Of a DNA stretch of 64,000 nucleotides, positions 20,227 to 31,308 are shown one piece after another. The notes under the pieces are model-generated. The model did no database searches and was not told the origin of the DNA. It saw nothing but the letters and a program-made list of their open reading frames with translations. Position 1 is the first letter of the stretch. The number at the start of each line of letters is the position of its first letter. Origin of the DNA: Pelobates cultripes (lineage: Eukaryota; Chordata; Amphibia; Anura; Pelobatidae); the NCBI GenBank assembly GCA_933207985.1, contig OW240915.1, forward strand, positions 261,120,265 to 261,184,264, given 5' to 3'. Made by a program: the position numbers and the translations under genes.

Positions 20227-21893
20227 TTAAAGGGATACTATAGTCACCAGAACAACTACAACTTATTGTATTTGTTCCAGTGAGTATAATCATTCCCTTC
20301 TGGCTTTTTGCAGAAAACACTGTCTTTTCAGAGACAATGCAGTGTTTCCACTACAGCCTAAGGCCATTCCGCAGATGGCTACTAGAGATGCTTCCTGGGA
20401 CAGTTCTAAACAGTGTACAGCACTGCCATTCAGCATCTCCACACTCTACATGGAGAAACTGATTTTTCCTCACAGAGATGCATTGATTCAATACAACTCT
20501 ATGAGGAGATGCTGATTGGCCAGGTGTGTGTTTGGCTGGCTCTGCCCCGATCTGCCTCCTTGACAATCTCAGCCAATCCTATAGGAAAGCATTGTGTTTG
20601 GCTCAGAACAACACTTATGAGGTTTTCAGCCAAGCAATCAGATCAGGGGCAAAGCCAGCAGCTGCACACTTGTTATGTTATTATGTTATTATTATTTATA
20701 TAGCGCCAACAAATTCCACAGCGCTTTACACTGGGTGGACGAACAAACAAGTAGGTGTAATCAGACATGTTGGACACACAGGAACAGAGGGTTTGAGGGG
20801 CCTGCTCAATGAGCTTACATGCTAGAGGGAGTAGGGTAAAGTGACACAAAAGGTAAGGCTAGTATTAGACTAGTGACAGTTGCAAGAGAGGAATCAGTCA
20901 GGAGCTATTAACAGTTTAATTGATACGCTTTTATGAAGAAGTGGGTTTTTAATAATTTTTTTGAAGGAGTGGAAACTGGGTGAGCATCCAACGGTGGAGG
21001 GAAGTGAGTTCCACAGGAACAGTGCAGCCCTCGAGAAGTCTTGAAGTCGAGCATCAGAGATGGGAGTACAGACAGAAAACAGACGTAAGTCTTCAGCAGA
21101 GCGTAAGGGCCTAGATGGGACATATTTGTGTATTAGGGAGGATAGATAGATGGGAGCAGCATTATGTAGAGATTTGAAAGCAAGAACCAGAATTTAAAAT
21201 TCTTACAGGAAGCCAATGTAGGGACTGAAAGAAGGGTGAGGCGTGGGAGGTGCGGGCGGACAGGAAGATGAGCCTCACCGCCGCATTTATTATGGACTGT
21301 AACGGCGCAAGTTGGCAGCACATAAGACCACTGAGAAGTGGATTACAGTAGTCAAGGCGAGAAAGGACAGTGAAATTGACCAGCACCTTAGTCGCATCTG
21401 GCGTTTAGTAGGGTTGGATGCACGCAGTGTTTTTGAGATGGAAGTGTCAGGATTTGGCGATAGACTGAACATGAGGCATGAAGGAGAGGTCGGAGTCAAA
21501 GAGAACACCTAGGTAACAAGCCTGCATGGTGCAGCTGATGGTAGCACAGTTGACTTGGAGGGAGACAGACACAGGAGTAGCAACATTTGAGGGAGAAAAG
21601 ACAGAATTTCAGTTTTGGTAAAGTTAAAATTTAAGGATGTGGGCAGCCATCCAGTTAGAAATAGCAGAGAGGCAGTCAGAGACACTAGTCAAAAGGGACG
21701 GGGAGAGATCAGGAGAGGACAGATAGATTTGCGTGTCATCCGCATAGAAATGATATTGGAAGCCAAAGCTCCCCACTTGAACAAAAGTAAGGTTTTACTA
21801 TATTTAGGGGGTCGAGAGGGACTAGATGGTGGTTTTAACACTATAGGGTCAGGAATACATGTTTGTGTTCCTGACCCTATAGTGTTTCTTTAA
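20227..21893. mobile_element. TTAA MITE, family 2, split by an L2 insertion
   Basis: TTAA lies at 20227-20230 and 21890-21893. The first 450 bp align with 16843-17290, and the last 110 bp (from GTAAGGTTTTACTATATTTA) with the end of that copy. The intervening 1.1 kb is a minus-strand L2 LINE. The right end contains a foldback AGGGTCAGGAATACATG / GTGTTCCTGACCCT. Confidence 0.85.
20690..21785 (-). pseudogene. L2-type LINE, reverse transcriptase C-terminus and 3' tail
   Basis: On the minus strand the reverse transcriptase C-terminal region is readable: LVNFTVLSRLDYCNPLLSGL, then PLQSIINAAVRLIFLSARTS and FFQSLHWLPVRI (about 21385-21190), followed by RAALFLWNSLPS and KKIIKNPLLHK in shifted frames. 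The 3' tail is GCGCTATATAAATAATAAT, ending near 20690. L2/CR1-group LINEs copy through RNA and usually insert 5'-truncated, as here. CACTTG at both junctions of the host MITE may be a short target duplication. Frameshifts make it non-functional. Confidence 0.85.
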
Positions 21894-23428
21894 TATTGGG
21901 GACATGAAAATATTTAAAATATATATAAAATATTGGAAGCATAAATTATTAGAGACCATGGTGCTTTCCAAAAGTAAATAAAAATAAAATAATAAAATTC
22001 CCACAGCATTGCAGGTTTCCAGAGCTTTTAATCTTTTTATAGAAGATACAATGAATGCAAATAAAAGTAAATAGATTTTTTTCATGTAAAGCTCTGTATG
22101 GGAGTGGTTATAACGTAGTAAAGGTGCTTGTGTCAAGTGGCAGAGGTAGAGTGGATAGTGGGCAGTGAGATTAATATGATTATCCGGTTGATTAACTTCC
22201 TCTCCACCCACCAAGATTAAAATACGCCATCGTTCTGAAATGCCATGCTTCTTTGGATGCATCATTTACCTTTCAACTACAAAAGAAAAGCTTTGAATTA
22301 TTCTTTTGATGTCATACACTGGGTAATCAGAACAGCGCATCCTTCCTTGATCTGATCACTCCTGAATAAGAGTATCTTGTAACAGACACTTCAGGCATAT
22401 GGCAGACTGAGGGTACCTGGCACAATGGCTGCTCAAGCTGTTTCTTTTTAGAAGCATATTATAAAATGAATCATGAATCATCACCAATATGCCAGTCTGC
22501 CTCAGTGCTAATTAAAAATATGTTTTTTTCCCCATTGTTATGTACTAAGGGACTAAGATTTTAAAATGTTCAGCATATTATTCCTATCAACAATGCACTA
22601 TAGATTGCTCTGCCAGCTGTTGCCATTAACTCATTTGCATCAAGAGGGGCAAAGTGATGGCAGTAAATGGCACTCCGGTGGATTATTAAATGCAACCTGG
22701 ATTATTTGTTATATGGCATTCCATTATAACCTGGGTGGCAGCTGTGTGTGCATTGACTCCCACAAGGTATCAGTGATTAGCACTACTGCTAATAAACTCA
22801 TCCAGATTTTATTATTTGGACTCTTCGATGTTTGATGCTGGCACGCTTTCCAAGAACTAATGGCAGCAGTCACGTTGTTATGGCAGCTGATGCAGAAAAT
22901 CCTAACCTAAAGAAGGACATGGCTTGCGACCTTGCCACTACAAGCAAGTGGTAGGAGAAAACATCATAGAGTTATGACAAGCATTGTTTGTGGGATCCAT
23001 CTGCTAACCATTGGAGTGCCAAGGTGGTGCTGATCTATGTTACTCTGCCTGTTACAGGAATAAACTATTCTAAACAAATTTGTAAAACAGCCTGTCAATG
23101 TCATGGAACACAATAGAACTAGCTATTTTTGTAAATTATTAAAGAATTACAAATGAATTACATTCACTGCTCTGACATTTCATTGAAATGTACATTTTCT
23201 GAAAGTGTTTCTATATATATAAATGTAAGCATTTACCAATATATTACACAACTTTCCAGAACTACTCAATGGCGTTATTCTGGATTTTCTGGTACGGTCT
23301 TTTCAGATCACAACCCATGGTATAGTTAAAAAAATAAACTGTGTTTAAGACAGCGTCCATTGTTAAAGGTATCTGCAGAAATGCTGGATGAAGTCTGAAA
23401 CACAGTGCCTGTTTGTGCTCATCTGCAT
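21894..23428. other. Unassigned stretch
   Basis: AT-rich, without recognisable gene, RNA or repeat. The frame 22566-22835 has no known motif and no codon-level sign of conservation that I can see. Confidence 0.4.
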
Positions 23429-23513
23429 GTCAAGCTGGGAACTCTGGGTTTGTTGTGAAAGCAGGATTTGTCAAATTTCTGTGCACAAGGGTGACTTTTC
23501 CAGAGTCTAATTT
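23429..23513 (+). repeat. Left arm of an 85-bp inverted repeat pair
   Basis: From GTCAAGCTGGGAACTCTGGG to CCAGAGTCTAATTT, it matches the reverse complement of 24659-24743 with only three mismatches by direct alignment. The match stops abruptly on both sides. Confidence 0.9.
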
Positions 23514-24580
23514 TAGATATGCAGTTTATGCACAACAGATATATGTATATATATGAAGTGGTGATGACTGCCTGACTCTAATCCATTGTAAAAGAGATGT
23601 TCTAAGACTTCCATCATCATATGGCATCATTGTGCACACCATGCTATATGTGCTGCTGTTTAAACATTAGGTTGGGTGGATCTGCATGATGCTTTACACA
23701 GTTGAAGGCAGTAGGGACATAACGGATATATAAAGAGGGACATAATGGCAATATAAAGACGATGCTGTTAATGGCAATATTTGAGCTCGTTTATGTGGAG
23801 TTACATTTGAGGTCAGTGGAGGACTGTCTACTTTTGGCCTGAAGAGCAAGTACAAAAAATGGCTGTTTTTGTACACAAAGCTCAAATCCCGCTGTGGCTG
23901 GTCGTGCTTACGTGGACCATGCAATATATGTTTATTTGACAGATGGAGGCCTCTAAATTTGCCATCGTATATCCCTCCATCCATCAGTAAGATCTGTTCA
24001 GTATGAAAGATCATGAAGATGTCTGCAAGCCTAAGAGATGCAGATTCTCAACAACTGCACTGCCACCAATACCAAACAGCATGTGCTATCAATATCATGA
24101 ACACTGTCTAATTTCACCCTTTGGTCTCTGGCAAACACTTCCATGTACATCATACATATTTACTGTAGCCTGCTCCGCTTCAGACATTGCAGTATTCCTG
24201 TGAGTCAGTGAGAGCAGAGCTGGAGAACATGCAAACCCACACAGTGCTGGGCAGTACCGGGAACTGTAAATATAGACATCCAAACACACCTCCAACTAAT
24301 AATTTTCAGAAGAATGGTTTGAGGCTGTAGCCCACAATTCCCTTTCTAGCCTCACACTATTGGCCCTCTTTCCAGCCCTCCATGTTTAAGGTTTATATGT
24401 CCGTGACATATGTTCTTGCCAGAAGACCATGTGAGAGAAGAGTGCTCTAAGTCCTAAAATGTAACAAAGCCTTGTTTTCGTGATTAAATAAACAAATACA
24501 CATTGGAAAAAAAGCAATTATTGCAAAAAAAGACAGTTTTGTTTTCCTGTTTTCAAAAAGAGACAATTAGGGGCAGTCTA

Positions 24581-24649
24581 TCTATCTATCTTGCTATGCT
24601 ATGCTATGCTTTGCTATACATAGCAAAGCATAGCATAGCAAGATAGATA
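24581..24649. repeat. Near-perfect hairpin of TATGC and TCTA units
   Basis: TATCTATCTTGCTATGCTATGC plus TATGC and TTTGCTAT pairs with ATAGCAAAGCATAGC ... AAGATAGATA across a 3-4 base loop; the left arm has one extra TATGC unit. It lies 10 bp from the right 85-bp arm. Confidence 0.9.
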
Positions 24650-24658
24650 ATTTTTTGC

Positions 24659-24743
24659 AAATTAGACTCTGGAAAAGTCGACCTTGTGCACAGAAATTTG
24701 ACAAATTCTGCTTTCACAACAAACCCAGAGTTCCCAGCTTGAC
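24659..24743 (-). repeat. Right arm of the 85-bp inverted repeat pair
   Basis: Inverted partner of 23429-23513 (82 of 85 positions equal). The 1.15 kb between the arms shows no transposase. The pair could be terminal repeats of an unknown element, two insertions of one short repeat, or the edges of an inversion. Confidence 0.9.
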
Positions 24744-27169
24744 TTCACGCTTTTTGTGCCATCACGGCAATTCACCATAATACCAAAAATGTCATACCAA
24801 AGTATAGAACACTGAAAAAGGGGAGGGAAAGGGCTTGCTAAATCTATACCAGCAGAATTGTTCATTAAAATCATTAGCACATGTACAAACATATGCACTG
24901 CATGTTGCAAAATAATTTTCTTCTTGTATTAACCATAATAGTGAAATGTCAATAAAATTACCTAAGACAAATTTGATTTCGGTCATATTTATCTTTTGAT
25001 TATTGTCCTTCAGCCCTGGGACCATTATAGTCAATTATATTGTTATCTGACTGAAACATGTGGAGAGATCAGCCTATGACTTTAATTACTTCCCCATCAA
25101 AGCCACAAAGGATAGAGTTAGATACCTTTCTCTTGAATCACAGGACACCTTAAAGGACGAATGAATTGTGCATCATGTTCATCAATCGTGGCAGGAAATC
25201 ATTTACTAAAGCCAATTACAAGGAGGTTCTCAGGAACATAAGCCTGGCTAGGAAAATCAAATGATGTCCCAAAGTAAGCAAGCTAAGTTATGGTCAATAA
25301 ATGTCACTATGCTTTTTTTCTTCATTATCTAGATATAATCATAATATATTATTTTTATGATGAAGACTGTAGAAGACATTTATAGAAAGTGTAAAAAATA
25401 TACAATATAGGTGCAGTATACGTAAAAAAATTATAAATATAGAAATAAAATTAGAAATAAGAGCAGCTACACACATCCACTAGCGACTATAGATGAGTAT
25501 AAGCTCAAAGGTTAAATAAAGCGTGTGCGCTCTTTACTCATAAAACATTAAGAAAATTTATAGAAAGTGGTCAGATAACCATAGAAAATGTAATAAAAAG
25601 TATGATGTTTATTGTTAATAGCAGATGTTGCCAACATTCTGGTTTCGGTGAACTACATCTCCCAAGACACCAAAAGGCCACAGTTTCTGTAGTAGAAAAG
25701 CTTCATTACCCCTGGAGTAGACTATGATCACGTTTAGTAATTTTTTTATCTATATTCATGTATCCATTTGCACTATTTTCAGTAGACTGAATATTATTAT
25801 TGGTAGTATTATGCATAAAACCATTAACTTTGACCTACAAAAGACATTGCTACTATTTATTAAGAAGACTAACAAGAATAACCCTCTGAAGCTACTGCCA
25901 TTTTTTCAAGGGCAGATTGAGGAGTAAGAGATGCATTTTAAGATTAATAAAATGATGTCATGGATAAACCTGTAAAGATACAAATAGTCTGTTCAGGTAC
26001 ATCCACAGTGTGATTTATCACTTACACTTGTTGTGAAATCCAGAGTTTCACCACTCCAAATTTAGATAAATCCCCTTTCTCTGTTCAAGCTAAAATAGTT
26101 TTTTTCTTTAATTTTACAAATTCTCCATAATGTTTAATTTTCAGTTTACTGTGTGGTGTACTCCGTTGAGAAGGCCATATATTGATATTAATATTTTGGG
26201 GAAATATGCAAAAATAAGATTGCAAGCTGGGCATGCACACTCCATAGAAATATTTGGATGGGCAAAGGAGGTAGCTAAGATTCCTTCTCTGGCTTCCGTC
26301 ACTGAAAGGGTGGATTTTTTGTTGTAGTTAGAAGTTATTATGTGCGTGCAGGCACTAAAAGAAAAAAAAGGGAAGGCAGAAATATTTACAAGCTTTCCTT
26401 CCTTTGCACCCAATTTTACTGGATCTATCATCTGTCATGCCATACCAGAGTACAGAATGGGGTTGATGGAGCCATGATAGTGTGGGGTCCCCTGTAGATT
26501 TATTTGTAGATGTACAAAGAGATGACATGGACACACAATGAAATAAGCCCAGATAATCCCAAAGTTCCATTTTAATAATAATATTAATAATAATTTGATA
26601 AGAGATTCTAGCTCCAGCTCTCTTCTTTTGCTTAAAAATGTAAGAATAACAAAACAGCATAATGTTGCTGTTCACGCAGCTTCATCACAAAAGAAATTAG
26701 AATTTAAAATCTGCCATCCCGATCTGTGGATAGATAGCATTATTTGATAGTAGGACAAGAAAATTGCATATTCTGTGCTGCAAATGCAGCAAACCTGACA
26801 TATGTTGACATATGTTGACGATACGAAGAGATTGAAAGCCATGAAATAACATACTAAATAGAAATTGGGATGTGTGTGTATATGTCTATATGTGTATGCA
26901 TGTGTCTATGTCTTTGTATGTATATGTATGTGTGTTTATTTGTGTATCTAGATAGCTATACAGAGAAAACAATTAAGGCATTTTAAAGCATTCCTATTTT
27001 CCTACTGATTTCACCTTTATAGATTTAACATTTAGTCATGTGGGAAAAATATCTAGGTTACAAATTGCTAGATTTTAATGTGAAAATTATTTCCTTTGTG
27101 GTATACATTCCAAAATATGAGACTTTGTGATTATATCTTGCCGAGGTAACAGAGTGGTGGATATTATAT
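24744..27169. other. Unassigned stretch with a TGTATG-type microsatellite
   Basis: No gene recognised. GTGTGTATATGTCTATATGT-like repeats lie at 26871-26945. The region 25600-25700 holds ACTACATCTCCCAAGACACC, a phrase also typical of the fragment at 27993. Confidence 0.4.
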
Positions 27170-27648
27170 TCTTTCTGACACTTTAGTGTCAGGAATACAA
27201 ACATGTATTCTTGGAACTATAGTTTTAGTGCATTGCCTGTATTTTAAAAGGTGTCAAACTTACCTTATATCCAGCATAATTTGGGTCTCCCCATGGCTCA
27301 AACTTGACATTTTTAGCCAGTCCATTGCTTTCTGATAGGAAAGCATTGGGAGGATATTGTACATGTGTGGCAAAATGCAGCATCACTCCAATCAACATCT
27401 CGTTATAGAGATGCATTGAATCAATGCATCTCTATTGTTAAAGCTAAGTGTCTCCAGGCAGAGTGTAGAGCTGCTGTGCAGCACTGAACCAGGAAGCACC
27501 TCTATTGGCCGTCTGAGGGATGGCCACCAGAGGTGTTAATAGGCAGTAATATTAAAACGGCCTTTTCTCTGAAAAGCCTGCAGGGACATAATATACACAC
27601 CACAACCATTAAGCTGTAGTTGTTCGGGTGACTACAGTGACCCTTTAA
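27170..27648. mobile_element. TTAA MITE, family 2-like, complete
   Basis: The right TTAA is at 27645-27648, with end (reverse complement) AAAGGGTCACTGTAGTCACC. The left end, TGACACTTTAGTGTCAGGAA with its foldback, has lost a clear TTAA. Shared modules: TGATAGGAAAGCATTG and GATGCATTGAATCAATGCATC (palindrome at 27410-27430). It contains a minus-strand splice-donor consensus ATAAGGTAAGTT at about 27258-27270. Confidence 0.75.
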
Positions 27649-27992
27649 ACAAACATGTAAGCAGACACAGAAGGGCAGATAGTTGGTCGGGACGATATTC
27701 ATAAAACCAGCAGGGTTTTATGGCATAAGACCCACATCTGGCAGTGAGATTTTTGAGACATGAGGGACCAATATTGTATTCTAAAGGATATTATTAACTG
27801 TTAACATTCAGGTGCTTTAGAAAAGCAGAACAAGGCAGAAAATACTCTAATTGAAGAGTATATTTATGCACACAGCATGACATGGGTTAATTTATTTTGT
27901 TACAGACACATATAGTAATTTTATCAGCCTCAGTTCAAACTATACTTTAACTTAGTCCTAAACATATAGATTTAATTTTAGATGACCTACAC

Positions 27993-28092
27993 CAGGGTAG
28001 ACATCCTTCGGCACTCCAGATGTTATGTACTACATCTCCCTGATGCTTTGCCAGCAGTATGGCTGTAAGAGCATTGTGGGAGATTTAATTAA
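27993..28092 (+). mobile_element. hAT-like MITE fragment
   Basis: CAGGGTAGACATCCTTCGGC, ACTCCAGATGTTATGTACTA and CATCTCCCTGATGCTTTGCC resemble the vertebrate hAT MITE that opens CAGGGGTAGGCAACCTT and carries ACTACATCTCCCA. I recognise it from memory; there is no target duplication. Confidence 0.5.
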
Positions 28093-28139
28093 TTATTAGA
28101 AAATTTTCATTTTATTTATTTAATTATTATTTTTTTTAA

Positions 28140-28468
28140 CTTTAACTGAGTGCCTCGACCCCTCGAGGCACTCAGTACAGGCAGAGCATCGAAAGCCTGC
28201 CTGAATGTTTCCGATGCTCTGCCTCACTGCCAGGCTCCACGTGGAGCAGCCTGGAAGTGATCGCTCCGGGGGGAGCGATCACCCGTTATTCTCCGGCGGC
28301 CACCAGCAATGAGGGTGGTATTGCAGCAATGCCTCAACATCGAGGCATCGCTGAAATACCATTAGAGCTGCTGGAAGTGATCATGATCGCTTCCAGCGCT
28401 CTAATTCCCCGTGGACATATCAGGTACGTATCAAGGACCGGATACGTCCATGGTCACTAAATGGTTAA
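28140..28468. mobile_element. MITE composed of seven consecutive palindromes
   Basis: Hairpins follow each other with almost no spacer: 28145-28176, 28180-28223, 28230-28254, 28257-28282, 28317-28360, 28361-28405 and 28409-28453. Examples are GTGATCGCTCC/GGAGCGATCAC and GCTGGAAGTGATCATGATCGCTTCCAGC-type (28371-28398). The right end is GGTCACTAAATGGTTAA. A consensus splice donor CAGGTACGTA sits at 28421-28430. The local GC content is far above the flanks. The short plus frame 28257-28460 is a by-product of hairpin sequence. Confidence 0.8.
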
Positions 28469-28785
28469 AAGAAATTACACGTAGTTTAAAAAACATCCCA
28501 TGGGTGTAGTCCTGATAACAAATAAATGTTTAATATAAAAAGTATGGAAAACAAGCATTGAGCAAATCTTATGCCCTAGGGGAATTGCCTTGATGAAAAC
28601 TAGCTCTTTTTTAATACATGACTAATTTATATAATTCATTCGACAGCCCTGTACGAATATGTTAACGCTATATATTAATAGCGGGACTGTAGTTTAAAAA
28701 TATATAAAAGAAGTTGCATATTTAAAATGAGTTAAAAAAGTGTAAAGCGTGTCTTGTTACTGATTAATCCTTAGAAAAATATTAA

Positions 28786-29239
28786 CTCTTGAGTTGGGAT
28801 ATTCGGGAGATTTTAATCTCCCTTATGGTATTATGAGGGTCATATTGAGGACATGGGGGGCTTAGGAAGTGGTGGGGAGCTTCTATTCCATTTAACAAGG
28901 AGGGAGCTGCGCTCCGGTACCTTCCTCCTTGAAATAAACTGAACGAACAAACAAACGAACACTGATATTCAGTGTTTGCTTGTTCATCTGACATTTCTAG
29001 TCATTCATTCGTCTTTCTGACGAATGAATGAATAGATTAAATTCCCGTTCGCATGTCCAAGTGTTTAACTGGGCATGTGCGGGAATCCCACTGCGCTATC
29101 TAGTGTGGGCAGATGACGTGACTTCATCCACCCACACAAAGATGGCGGTGCCCAGAACATAGGTCGGGGCAGAAAATAAAGATAAAAAAATAGGTAATGT
29201 GGGGAGCTTAGGGGGTGAGGCACTATAGTGGTCCTTTAA
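28786..29239. mobile_element. TTAA MITE-like repeat, shared with 53627-54050
   Basis: It ends GGCACTATAGTGGTCCTTTAA, the family 1 terminus, but its body (TTTTAATCTCCCTTAT, ACAAGGAGGGAGC, AATAAACTGAACGAAC) is different and recurs near 53720-53890. This looks like a composite with a family 1 end. Contains AGGTAAT at 29192-29198. Confidence 0.6.
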
Positions 29240-29369
29240 ATGTTATCTTTTGCTCTGTATATTGAACTTTAATTACACATAGCAGACACCTGCAAGATAT
29301 TAAGAGAGCAGTAGATAACTTAAACAGACTTTGCAATAAAGGTAATGTAAACATTAGATGACTCTTTAC

Positions 29370-29547
29370 AGGAAGTGTTTAAGAAGGCTGTGCAAGTCTC
29401 ATGCAAGGAGGTGTAACTGGGGTGCATAAATTGATTTAACTCCTAAATGGCAGAGAAATGAGCAGCAAGACTGCAGGGGCATGGGTGCATACATCAAAAC
29501 TGCTTAATTAAGCTAAAGTTGTTTTGGTGACTATAGTGTCCCTTTAA
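29370..29547. mobile_element. TTAA MITE, family 3, right half
   Basis: It carries GTGCAAGTCTCATGCAAGGAG, GATTTAACTCCTAAATGGCA, ACTATAGTGTCCCTTTAA, matching the right half of 19637-20155. TTAA at 29544-29547. Confidence 0.7.
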
Positions 29548-31089
29548 CTTAATTTTCCAAAATTTGCAAAATATCAGAGATACATAAATATAATATTAGA
29601 AATTCTGATAGTTCCCCCTTAAGACTGTAAGATATAAAGAAACTATCAGTAAGCACATTTCATCACTCCTTTGGCTTGTCTTATTTCCGTCAGCATTTAT
29701 TAACACAGCAACAGTTGTAATAACCAATTCTTTATCTAGCCAGTAATGCTGCATTCATAGAGAGCTTTCTGAAGGGGAAATGTGGTTACATTGTTCAGTC
29801 TGAGAGACATAAAATCCCTAATATATTGGCTTACATCTCTACTTACAGCCGTCATAGAATATTCAGTAAATACCAAATCATTTAAGAAGAAGATTCTGTA
29901 CATCTGCTTTTGAAGGAAATTTAATCTTTGAAAGAGCCATACCATATTAAATCTGTCTTTTCATTTTGCTCTTGCACAGATGAATGTAAATCTTTAGTAA
30001 AATGTAAAAAAGAAATGGAACAGAAATTTTTGAAATCTCTATAATATAAAGAAAGATATGAAATGTAATAGAAATAGCTATGTTATCATTTCAATGACGA
30101 TTCAATATACAAATGCATACTGTATATTTTTCTTTGAATAAGAATTTGCAAGTAAACTATTAGAATTGGCCTCAAAAACAATACCTTTTTTTTTATGTTT
30201 CGGGTACATTTTTGCACACAGGCACTATAGTAAGCATCATCCGAAGCATCCCACTGGAGCTCCAAAAGTGGGTACCACTATCTACATACACTATTCAGGA
30301 AAAGATAACCACTGGCTCAATAGGATCGGCTAACATAATAGAAAATATAATGGCTATTATAATAGCAAATATATTCATCATGAAACATCCAGAAGGCACA
30401 AAAGAAATTTTTAATAATATACAATGTTTTGGCCACAAGGCTTTAATCATATGATGCTCTAGGTTCATCAAAAATAGAATGTTAACTCCCATCCCACCAA
30501 ATGAAACCAACAAAAATGGCTAACAAATTATTCAAAGATGTATACAGAGAGCATTTGCTGCAGTATATCATCTTGCCAGACGAGGAACAAGTACCAGGAT
30601 AATTCCTGAGACAATGGCTCATGTGACTGCACGTGGCGATTAATGATCATGTGTTGGCGTGTTATGTCACATTCAACAGCCTCTATCCCAAACAATAGGG
30701 AGCAAAGCTAGTAATTCAAAACATGTTCCTATAGCAACGCCTATGCAAGCTTATCAACCAAATCAAAACAAGTAAGAGTTGCTTATTACAGCAAACCCCC
30801 CCCCCCCAAAAAAAAAAAAACGAAAACACAGGCCTTGTTCTATGGAGAGGGAAAAAGACCAGACATAATGCAAGATTAGACAAGCAAAGTGCCAGGGACC
30901 AACAAAACCCACACAAAAGTGGAAAATAAAATCACATATAAGGAGGTCAATACACTAAAAAACTAAAGAGACCATAAAAATAAAAGAAGCATCACATAAG
31001 ATATAGAACATAGGACAAATGTGTTAAAGAGCCAATACATGCAAACACACCCAAATAGATACACAATGCTATACTATGTATTACATCAA
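29548..31089. other. Unassigned stretch
   Basis: No gene or named repeat. A C11-A12 run lies at about 30797-30820. Confidence 0.4.
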
Positions 31090-31308
31090 AGCACCCCATA
31101 CATGCAATATCTCCTCCTCCAGCAATGTCACGCCAATGGAGGAACCTAATGTGTATGCACATCGCACAATTCAGATTCCCCATAGGAAAACAGTGAATCA
31201 ATGCTTTCCTACGGGGTTTTTGAAGATGTTGGAGGTGACAATGCAAAGCAAGGGTACTTTACTCATCAATGAGATGAAGTGGTCTGGGTGCCTATAGTGT
31301 CCCTTTAA
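31090..31308. mobile_element. TTAA MITE, family 1 relative, truncated
   Basis: Modules TTCCCCATAGGAAAACAGTG, GAGATGAAGTGGTCTGGGTG and end CCTATAGTGTCCCTTTAA (TTAA 31305-31308) identify it; the left end is missing. Confidence 0.7.
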
